A stretch of 11,436 nucleotides of DNA from an uncultured Treponema sp. GTDB taxonomy: Bacteria; Spirochaetota; Spirochaetia; Treponematales; Treponemataceae. Position 1 is the first letter of the stretch; each line of letters opens with the position of its first letter. The stretch covers positions 1-11,436 of the forward strand of contig CAKUWD010000083.1 in assembly GCA_934699065.1 (NCBI GenBank), written 5' to 3'. The translations under genes were made by a program, and so were the position numbers. The notes beneath the pieces are model-generated. The model was not told the origin of the DNA and searched no databases. It worked only from the letters and a program-made list of their open reading frames with translations. Shown in pieces: positions 7,212-11,436 of the stretch.

Positions 7212-7240
7212 TTGAAATATTCCACATTCTTCTTTATCCT
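7212..7240 (+). promoter_or_regulatory. Candidate promoter of the GH43 gene
   Basis: TTGAAA (7212-7217), a 17-bp spacer and TATCCT (7235-7240) give a plausible sigma-70 promoter about 35 nt before the ATG. An alternative is TTCCAC-16-TATAAA (-10 at 7242-7247). The Shine-Dalgarno AGGAAG (7270-7275) lies 6 nt before ATG 7282. Confidence 0.4.
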
Positions 7241-7281
7241 ATATAAAACGTTTAACAGAAAAGCATAATAGGAAGAAAAAA

Positions 7282-8730
7282 ATGAAAGAATATATCCACG
7301 GTGCAAATCCTTACATGCCATTTTGGGAGCATGTTCCTGATGGAGAACCTCGTGTTTTTGAATACAAGGGCGAAAAACGCGTTTATCTTTACGGTTCACA
7401 CGATACTGTAAAAACTGAATACTGCGGCCCGGACCAGGTTGTATGGTCGGCTCCGGTTGATGATTTGACTAACTGGAAGTGCCATGGTGTCTGCTATACT
7501 GCAACAGACGGCGGCATTCTCTATGCTCCTGATGTTGTTCAGAAGGGCGACACTTTTTATATGTATGCGGCTGAGGCAAAAGGCTCACGAATCATGCTTG
7601 CAACAAGTAAAAATCCGGCCGGTCCTTTTACAAATCCTGTAAAGACAGAACTTGGCTTTGACCCGGGTATTTTAGTTGATGATGACGACCGCGTTTATGC
7701 CTTCTGGGGTTTCTGCAAACAGTACTGCGCCGAGCTCAACGAGGATATGGCAACAATCAAAAAGGAAACCCTGCGCGAAAATGTCGTAAAGCACTGTATC
7801 GCACCATGGTCTCCAAAAGATAATATGGAAGATGAAAAGGATGCTTTCTTCGAAGCCTCTTCTCCTCGTAAGCTTTTTGGAAAATATGTTTACATCTATT
7901 CTAAGCGCTACTACACCCATCAGCCTCAGTACGGTGTTTATGAAGACTGTAACGGTTTCTTGTCTTATAAATATTCAGACAGCCCGCTTGGAGAATACAA
8001 GATGGGCGGGGACATCAGCTTTAACGGCGGCGAGATTCTTCCGGGCCCGGACGGCAAAAATCAGATGAGCTACCGCTGGGGTAACAACCACGGAAGTCTC
8101 ATGGAAGTAAACGGACAGTGGTACATTTTTTACCACCGTCAGATTGGAACTGATGAGTATGCCCGCCAGGCTATGCTTGAGCCTGTTGATGTAGCAATGG
8201 ATAAAAACGGCTGCATTTTTGTCGGAAAGATTACTTATAAAGATGGAGAGCCTGTAGCAAGCGAGCCGGTTGAAATGACCAGCCAGGGTGCCCACATTAA
8301 CGGACTTGATGCCCGCAAGTGGATTTCTGCAGGTTATGCGGTTCATATTTACGGCGGAGCAAAGGGCGGCTACAACGGCGGCGCAGGCGGCGCTTACATC
8401 AAGCCTGTTTACGAAAAGGATGATAATGTAAGTTCTCCGATTGTTGATATCACAAACGCTCTTACAGTGGGCTTCCGCTATCTGCAGTTCGGAGCAAACA
8501 CAGCTCGCACTCTTACTGCCGACATCACTGCAAAAGAAGACCTCACAGTTAATGTCCGCGTAGACAACTACCAGGGCAAGGTGATTGCTTCCTTTGATAT
8601 GAAAAAAGGCGACAAAACAGCAACTGCCCCACTCACCGCTGGTGTGATTGGTAAGCGCGCTGTTTACTTTGAGTTCCTTTCTGACTCAAAAGATGTAATC
8701 GCAGAATTCGATAATTTTACATTCGACTAA
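7282..8730 (+). CDS. GH43-family glycosidase (arabinofuranosidase/xylosidase type), cytoplasmic
   Basis: 482 residues with no signal peptide, so it probably acts inside the cell on imported oligosaccharides. The N-terminal ~320 residues form a five-bladed GH43 propeller. NPYMPFWEHVPDGEP carries the likely base (D20); the next blade has RVYLYGSHD. GFDPGILVDDDDRVYAFWG carries the likely pKa-tuning Asp (D127), and FEASSPRKLFGKYVYIYS the likely acid (E191). WGNNHGSLMEVNGQWYIFYHR matches a late blade. Residues about 340-482 resemble a CBM6-like beta-sandwich (VGFRYLQFG, LTVNVRVDNYQGKVIASFDM, ending AEFDNFTFD). Substrate could be arabinan, arabinoxylan or xylan fragments; sequence alone does not decide. 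A good Shine-Dalgarno precedes it and a strong terminator follows. No transporter or regulator of sugar use is adjacent. Confidence 0.88.
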   Translation: MKEYIHGANPYMPFWEHVPDGEPRVFEYKGEKRVYLYGSHDTVKTEYCGPDQVVWSAPVDDLTNWKCHGVCYTATDGGILYAPDVVQKGDTFYMYAAEAKGSRIMLATSKNPAGPFTNPVKTELGFDPGILVDDDDRVYAFWGFCKQYCAELNEDMATIKKETLRENVVKHCIAPWSPKDNMEDEKDAFFEASSPRKLFGKYVYIYSKRYYTHQPQYGVYEDCNGFLSYKYSDSPLGEYKMGGDISFNGGEILPGPDGKNQMSYRWGNNHGSLMEVNGQWYIFYHRQIGTDEYARQAMLEPVDVAMDKNGCIFVGKITYKDGEPVASEPVEMTSQGAHINGLDARKWISAGYAVHIYGGAKGGYNGGAGGAYIKPVYEKDDNVSSPIVDITNALTVGFRYLQFGANTARTLTADITAKEDLTVNVRVDNYQGKVIASFDMKKGDKTATAPLTAGVIGKRAVYFEFLSDSKDVIAEFDNFTFD

Positions 8731-8734
8731 TCAT

Positions 8735-8764
8735 CGTCATTGCGAGCGTAGCGAAGCAATCCAT
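8735..8764 (+). repeat. TGTCATTGCG...AAGCAATCCAT repeat, copy B
   Basis: CGTCATTGCGAG, centre CGTAGCG, AAGCAATCCAT. It begins 4 nt after the GH43 stop codon and ends at the base of the terminator hairpin. Confidence 0.8.
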
Positions 8765-8796
8765 AAAAGCACTTTTCCCAGAAAGTGCTTTTTTTT
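8765..8796 (+). terminator. Rho-independent terminator of the GH43 gene
   Basis: An 11-bp perfect stem (8765-8775 with 8782-8792), loop TCCCAG and a run of eight T (8789-8796). Confidence 0.9.
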
Positions 8797-8815
8797 CACA
8801 TTTTTTTCCAAAATT

Positions 8816-8848
8816 TTGTCAAAAATGTGTTAATTGAGTCTATATTAT
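8816..8848 (+). promoter_or_regulatory. Candidate promoter upstream of a terminator hairpin
   Basis: TTGTCA (8816-8821), a 19-bp spacer and TATATT/TATTAT (8841-8848). Predicted start is near 8854, only about 10 nt before the terminator stem at 8864. It may make a tiny RNA or an attenuated leader for the GIY-YIG gene. Confidence 0.4.
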
Positions 8849-8863
8849 ATATGAAATATTTAG

Positions 8864-8897
8864 TGGCTGAATGCATAAAAGCGTTCAGCCATTTTTA
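8864..8897 (+). terminator. Strong intrinsic terminator/attenuator hairpin ahead of the GIY-YIG cassette
   Basis: TGGCTGAATGC (8864-8874), loop ATAAAA, GCGTTCAGCCA (8881-8891), 11 pairs including one wobble, then TTTTTATTTT. The GH43 transcript should already end at 8796, so this one more likely serves the promoter just upstream. Confidence 0.75.
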
Positions 8898-8914
8898 TTT
8901 TCTTTGCAGGGGGT

Positions 8915-8988
8915 ATTGCAAGCAAGTTACTCGTCATTGCAAGCTGTCTATGTCATTGAAAGCAGGTCCTGTCATTGCGAACCAGAGC
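8915..8988 (+). repeat. Degenerate tandem half-repeats (19-nt period)
   Basis: Units CGTCATTGCAAGC (from 8932), TGTCATTGAAAGC (from 8951) and TGTCATTGCGAAC (from 8970) are spaced exactly 19 nt apart, with a weaker ATTGCAAGC at 8915. The last is the left end of repeat copy C. They look like decayed left ends of the repeat that flanks the GIY-YIG gene. Confidence 0.6.
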
Positions 8989-9010
8989 GTAGCGAAGGGA
9001 AGCAATCCAT
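8970..9010 (+). repeat. TGTCATTGCG...AAGCAATCCAT repeat, copy C (left boundary of GIY-YIG cassette)
   Basis: The ends match copies A and B, but the centre is longer (about 20 nt). It stops 18 nt before the GIY-YIG start codon and is inverted relative to copy D just after the gene. Confidence 0.8.
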
Positions 9011-9028
9011 ATTCCCAAAGAGTCAACG

Positions 9029-9310
9029 ATGTTAGCATATGTTTACATTTTATTTAACAAAAAGAACGGAACTCTATATACAGGCGTAACTTCAGATTTA
9101 AGGAAGCGGATATTTCAACATAAGCACAAAGTTTATGATGGATTTACTTCAAAGTATGATGTTTCTAAATTAGGATATTATGAAATATTCAATGACATAA
9201 AAAACGCAATTGAAAGAGAAAAACAGATAAAAGGCGGTTCAAGAAGGAAAAAGATTATGCTTATTGAAAGAAATAATCCACAGTGGACTGATTTATCAAC
9301 TACGTGGTAA
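9029..9310 (+). CDS. GIY-YIG family nuclease bracketed by inverted repeats
   Basis: A 93-residue single-domain GIY-YIG protein. Y4-V-Y6-I-L is the GIY strand and L-Y17-T18-G19-V the YIG strand. DLRKRIFQHK holds the catalytic Arg (R27) and H31, AIEREKQIKG the metal-binding Glu (E64), and the tail ERNNPQWTDLSTTW matches the family ending NP.W.DL. All key residues are present, so it should be an active metal-dependent endonuclease. It fits the small UPF0213/GIY-YIG group common in bacteria, whose cellular role is not settled. The stop codon directly touches inverted repeat D, and repeat C ends 18 nt upstream, giving a compact 374-bp cassette. There is no convincing Shine-Dalgarno. DNA here is more AT-rich than in GH43 upstream, in keeping with transfer. 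Confidence 0.92.
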   Translation: MLAYVYILFNKKNGTLYTGVTSDLRKRIFQHKHKVYDGFTSKYDVSKLGYYEIFNDIKNAIEREKQIKGGSRRKKIMLIERNNPQWTDLSTTW

Positions 9311-9343
9311 TGGATTGCTTCGGCTTTCAGCCTCGCAATGACA
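9311..9343 (-). repeat. TGTCATTGCG...AAGCAATCCA repeat, copy D (inverted right boundary)
   Basis: Read on the minus strand it is TGTCATTGCGA, an inner GGCT-GAA-AGCC hairpin, then GAAGCAATCCA. It starts at the base after the GIY-YIG stop codon and is inverted relative to copies A, B and C. Confidence 0.85.
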
Positions 9344-9350
9344 ACGCTTT

Positions 9351-9390
9351 TTATTGCCGCAGCATAAGTGCGGCAATAATTATTTTTTTA
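9351..9390. terminator. Bidirectional terminator between the GIY-YIG and zinc-ribbon genes
   Basis: An 11-bp perfect stem (TTATTGCCGCA 9351-9361 with TGCGGCAATAA 9369-9379) and a 7-nt loop. TATTTTTTTA follows on the + strand; on the - strand the stem lies just after the zinc-ribbon stop, with AAAGCGTTGT beyond it, so it ends the + transcript better. Confidence 0.75.
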
Positions 9391-10189
9391 TCTCCAATAA
9401 CTATTCCACTCTGCCCGTGATGCTGAATCAGCAGCTTTTGAAGCATTTTTTGATGCTTTCCTTGCTAAATATGCAGCTTCAGCAGAATTTCTTGCAGCCT
9501 CGCGAGCACTCTGCTCTACTTTCTCTTTATGAATATCATCAATAATGACATTTATTGCATCGCTAATTCTTGTTGCACGACCTGAACGAACTATATCCAA
9601 TATATTTTCAATATCATCTGGATGAGTATATTCAATTCCAATCGGACAGTTTGTATAAGCATTATAATAATCTTGCAATTCCTGACGCAACTGATCATAT
9701 TCTTGTGCTAACTGTTCTAATTTACGAGTTTTTTTCTTTTTTCCGATTCTAACGATTAAGGTGCCGAGAAAACCAAATCCTGCAGCCCAAAGAATTGCTT
9801 CTGCATAATCCCAAATCTCAAATCCTTCTTCTAAATGACTTGAAGCAATGATCAAAATAATAAGCAAAGCAATACAAATTAAACATAAAATATAAGGTAT
9901 TGCTGCAAATAAAATCCATTTTGCAGCTATTTTTTTTCGGCTTTTTTCCATGTCCCCATTCAATTTTTGTATAAATTTGATTAATCTTCAATTGTTCGTA
10001 TAAATCTTTTTTCTTCGAAAAATACTCAAGCATCTTTGAAAGCTCATTCAAAGAACTCTCTCTTTCAGAAACCTGTAAATTTGTATCAGCTGCCACCGAA
10101 ACAGCCTGACCATTCACTGCCGTACCACAACTTGGGCAGAATTTTGCTCCCTCCGCAATTTCTGCTCCACAATTACTACAGAATGCCAT
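9388..10189 (-). pseudogene. Zinc-ribbon two-helix membrane protein, split by a frameshift at an A8 tract
   Basis: From ATG 10189 (AGGAG 6 nt upstream; a TTG two codons earlier is unlikely) the frame encodes a zinc ribbon (C4-x2-C7...C18-x2-C21, CSNCGAEIAEGAKFCPSCG), a linker, and GHGKKPKK at a run of eight A (complement of 9930-9937). That frame then gives about 38 unrelated residues and stops at 9818. Removing one A joins it cleanly to the second frame (IAAKWILFAAIPYILC...), which runs to the stop at 9388. The rebuilt protein is about 266 residues: zinc ribbon, two transmembrane helices (about 91-116 and 130-150), a basic/coiled-coil stretch (KKKKTRKLEQLAQEYDQLRQEL), a domain with DDIENILDIVRSGRATRISDAINVI, and an Ala/Ser/Lys-rich helical tail. 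The second frame alone lacks a credible ribosome site. Slippage, phase variation or sequencing error are all possible. Function unknown. Confidence 0.8.
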
Positions 10190-10206
10190 ATCCAACTCCT
10201 AATTTT

Positions 10207-10238
10207 TAACATTGCTATTAACAATTATAACATTGCTA
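10207..10238. promoter_or_regulatory. Direct-repeat operator candidate between divergent zinc-ribbon and XRE genes
   Basis: TAACATTGCTA occurs twice (10207-10217 and 10228-10238), exactly 21 bp apart, or two helical turns. One copy overlaps the -10 and spacer of the zinc-ribbon promoter and the other its predicted start site. The adjacent XRE protein is the obvious candidate ligand. Confidence 0.55.
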
Positions 10239-10253
10239 CTGTTTAATTTTCAA
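10224..10253 (-). promoter_or_regulatory. Promoter of the zinc-ribbon gene
   Basis: On the minus strand: TTGAAA (10248-10253), an 18-bp spacer, and an extended TGTTATAAT -10 (hexamer at 10224-10229). Predicted start is near 10217. Its -35 overlaps the -35 of the divergent XRE promoter. Confidence 0.65.
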
Positions 10254-10275
10254 GCAAAAGTGTCTGGAATAGAAT
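10247..10275 (+). promoter_or_regulatory. Candidate promoter of the XRE gene, leaderless
   Basis: TTTTCA (10247-10252), a 17-bp spacer and TAGAAT (10270-10275). The -10 ends 7 nt before ATG 10283, so transcription should begin at or next to the start codon. No Shine-Dalgarno is present. Confidence 0.45.
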
Positions 10276-10282
10276 ATTTTTG

Positions 10283-10582
10283 ATGTCGGACATAGCAGAA
10301 ATACTTGGTTTTAATATCAAAAGATTAAGAAAAGAAAAAGACTGGACTCAAGAATACCTGGCAGAACTTGCAGGTATTTCGGTTCCATTTATGACACAAA
10401 TTGAACTTGCACGAAAACAGGCATCCTTAGAAGTAGTAGAAAAAATTGCAAGAGCTCTGGACGTTCCCTACAGTATACTTTTTATTCAAGAAAAATCAGA
10501 AAAACAAGATTTTCCTAAAACAGGCGAAGAATTATTACGTAAAATCAACATAGAAATCAATCAGTTTTTAAAAAGCCGATAA
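10283..10582 (+). CDS. XRE-family helix-turn-helix transcriptional regulator
   Basis: 99 residues from ATG 10283 (a TTG one codon earlier is an alternative). The N-terminal ~65 residues are a Cro/C1-type HTH: LGFNIKRLRKEKDWTQEYLAELAGIS, the recognition-helix region VPFMTQIELARKQASLEVVEKIARAL, then DVPYSILF. The last 30 residues are charged and end in a short helix (TGEELLRKINIEINQFLKSR) that may dimerise. It should be a cytosolic DNA-binding repressor. It is divergent from the zinc-ribbon membrane gene; the shared 93-bp region holds overlapping promoters and a direct-repeat operator candidate, so control of both genes is likely. It resembles small phage or plasmid regulators and SinR/C-protein types, but no toxin or restriction gene is adjacent. 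Confidence 0.9.
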   Translation: MSDIAEILGFNIKRLRKEKDWTQEYLAELAGISVPFMTQIELARKQASLEVVEKIARALDVPYSILFIQEKSEKQDFPKTGEELLRKINIEINQFLKSR

Positions 10583-10621
10583 ATATACTTTCTCATAGTT
10601 CCAAAAGTTCGTGTTTTTTTC

Positions 10622-10627
10622 TATAAT
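10622..10627 (+). promoter_or_regulatory. -10 box directly upstream of hisH
   Basis: A consensus TATAAT ends 7 nt before ATG 10635; a weak TTCCAA (10599-10604) sits 17 bp upstream. This would give a leaderless hisH transcript, and no Shine-Dalgarno is visible before the ATG. Confidence 0.45.
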
Positions 10628-10634
10628 TAGTAAC

Positions 10635-11258
10635 ATGGTTGGAATTATTGATTTTAATGCGGGAAATATCACAAGTCTGGAGCGGGCTTTGGACTATCTG
10701 AAGATTCCTTATATCCGTTCGAAAAATCCTTCTGAATTGAAAAACTGCGACCGCTTTATGTTCCCCGGTGACGGCGACGATGCCTACGCTATGGCTGAGC
10801 TTAAAAAAAGCGGCTTTGATGTATTTGTGCGGGAGCAGACTGTTGCCGGAAAGCCTCTGCTTGGAATCTGCGTTGGCTCACAGATTATTTTTGAGCATTC
10901 AGAAGAAGGCGATGCCAAATGTCTTGGTCTTGTAGAAGGCGAAATCAAACACTTTTATACGATTGAGCCAAAAATGAAGGAAGATAAAATCAAGGTTCCT
11001 CACATGGGCTGGAATAACATCACTTTTGAAAACGGCGACTGCCCTATTCTGGCAGGAATAAAAAATGATTCTGATGTTTACTTTGTTCATTCCTTTGTAA
11101 TTTGTCCTAACGATCGTTCGGTAGTAAAGGCAAGCGCAGAATACGGTATTAAAGTTCCGGCTGTAATTCAAAAAGAAAATGTTTTTGCCTGTCAGTTCCA
11201 CCCGGAAAAAAGTGGTGTGACTGGACTGAAGATAATAGAAAACTTCTGTAATTTATAG
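10635..11258 (+). CDS. hisH: Imidazole glycerol phosphate synthase, glutamine amidotransferase subunit HisH
   Basis: 207 residues from ATG 10635, chosen because MVGIIDFNAGN is the family's start; the frame extends a few codons 5' through the -10 box and is not credible there. It is a class I glutamine amidotransferase with nucleophile C79 in LGICVGSQIIF and partners H189 and E191 in CQFHPEKSG. VPHMGWN and YFVHSF are HisH landmarks. It hydrolyses glutamine and passes ammonia to HisF, which uses it on PRFAR to make imidazole-glycerol phosphate and AICAR in histidine biosynthesis. hisF follows on the same strand. The oxyanion-region loop reads PGDGDDAY instead of the more usual PGVGAF, an acidic variant worth noting but not obviously inactivating. 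Confidence 0.94.
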   Translation: MVGIIDFNAGNITSLERALDYLKIPYIRSKNPSELKNCDRFMFPGDGDDAYAMAELKKSGFDVFVREQTVAGKPLLGICVGSQIIFEHSEEGDAKCLGLVEGEIKHFYTIEPKMKEDKIKVPHMGWNNITFENGDCPILAGIKNDSDVYFVHSFVICPNDRSVVKASAEYGIKVPAVIQKENVFACQFHPEKSGVTGLKIIENFCNL

Positions 11259-11372
11259 ACGGGGGCGTTACGGGGGTGTCCCCCGTTAGAGGGGGTAGAG
11301 AGCAACGAAGTGCGAGCGAGGGGGAGACTTCCCCCACCCTAAAACCTAGAACCTGACACCTATAACCTGGAG
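11259..11372 (+). repeat. G/C-rich hairpin block plus CCT heptamers between hisH and hisF
   Basis: Right after the hisH stop come ACGGGGG-TGT-CCCCCGT (11270-11286) and GGGGGA-GACT-TCCCCC (11320-11335). Then come five degenerate tandem heptamers starting with CCT (11338, 11345, 11352, 11359, 11366): CCTAAAA, CCTAGAA, CCTGACA, CCTATAA, CCTGGAG. The last supplies GGAG (11369-11372) as the hisF Shine-Dalgarno. This base composition is unlike the surroundings, suggesting an inserted dispersed repeat. The hairpins lack U-runs and so need not stop transcription. Confidence 0.7.
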
Positions 11373-11377
11373 AATAT

Positions 11378-11436
11378 ATGCTAAAAAAACGAATTATAAT
11401 TTGTCTGGATGTAAAGGACGGACGCACCACTAAGGG
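11378..11436 (+). CDS. hisF: Imidazole glycerol phosphate synthase, cyclase subunit HisF (5' part only)
   Basis: Nineteen codons are visible before the window ends: MLKKRIIICLDVKDGRTTKG. This is the highly conserved first strand of the HisF barrel, including the catalytic Asp (D11 in CLDVKDG). GGAG lies 5 nt before ATG 11378. HisF is the synthase partner of HisH, encoded just upstream. The remainder lies outside the window. Confidence 0.92.
   Translation, partial: MLKKRIIICLDVKDGRTTK

Noticed and set aside
7028..7246. Open frame crossing the 241-bp palindrome
   Set aside because: The sequence is explained by the inverted repeat; there is no ribosome site and no protein-like pattern.
8915..9010. 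CRISPR array
   Set aside because: The 19-nt periodic units are too short, degenerate and lack unique spacers; no cas genes are present.
8785..9057. Short + strand open frame between GH43 and the GIY-YIG gene
   Set aside because: It runs through the T-run of a terminator, an attenuator hairpin and the tandem half-repeats. A small peptide from ATG 8851 would also span these structures.
9388..9963. Independent two-helix membrane gene starting at TTG 9963 or ATG 9951
   Set aside because: There is no correctly spaced ribosome site, and the frame joins seamlessly to the zinc-ribbon frame upstream when one A is removed, so it is the second half of one gene.
10280..10582. Antitoxin of a toxin-antitoxin pair
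   Set aside because: The XRE protein is HigA-sized, but no small toxin-like gene lies next to it on either side. The divergent partner is a zinc-ribbon membrane protein.
11149..11430. Minus-strand open frame over the hisH end and spacer
   Set aside because: It covers the hisH 3' end, the G/C-rich repeat and the hisF start in antisense; it shows no domain or ribosome site.

Overview
The window looks like chromosomal DNA of an AT-rich, carbohydrate-using spirochaete, most likely a gut or rumen Treponema relative. The clues are a PotD lipoprotein with a loose lipobox (F-T-S-C), an OmpA-tailed exported protein, a short lysine/proline-rich membrane protein of a kind I associate with treponemes, a GH43 glycosidase, and many palindromic repeats between genes. 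The genus is inferred from style, not proven.

Layout. 1-96 is the 3' end of an upstream + strand gene, probably the polyamine permease potC, followed by potD (198-1244). A cloverleaf-shaped palindrome (104-174) separates the two. Next is a PAS / degenerate GGDEF / intact EAL c-di-GMP phosphodiesterase (1343-3007, +). It converges on a membrane-anchored PD-(D/E)XK nuclease-like protein (3040-3459, -), and a repeat hairpin fills the 32 bp between their stops. Divergent from the nuclease is an exported OmpA-family protein (3523-4794, +), which converges on a RecQ-type helicase (5053-6606, -) across a 179-bp palindrome. A small membrane protein (6669-6914, -) lies upstream of recQ. A 241-bp imperfect palindrome (6960-7200) separates it from a cytoplasmic GH43 glycosidase (7282-8730, +) with a strong terminator.

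From about 8731 to 10600 the window looks like accessory DNA. A promoter runs straight into a terminator hairpin. Degenerate half-repeats with a 19-nt period lead into a GIY-YIG nuclease gene (9029-9310, +) bracketed by inverted copies of a TGTCATTGCG...AAGCAATCCA repeat; more copies lie at 5006-5035 and 8735-8764. A zinc-ribbon, two-helix membrane protein (9388-10189, -) is split by a frameshift at an A8 tract. It is transcribed divergently from an XRE regulator (10283-10582, +), and a direct-repeat operator candidate sits in the shared promoter region. Core metabolism resumes with hisH (10635-11258) and the start of hisF (from 11378), the two halves of imidazole-glycerol-phosphate synthase. 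Their 119-bp spacer is filled by G/C-rich hairpins and degenerate CCT heptamers.

The strongest candidate for an under-described system is the GIY-YIG gene with its matching inverted palindromic repeats. It resembles REP-associated (RAYT) elements in logic, but with a GIY-YIG nuclease in place of a Y1 transposase. No tRNA, rRNA or CRISPR array was found.
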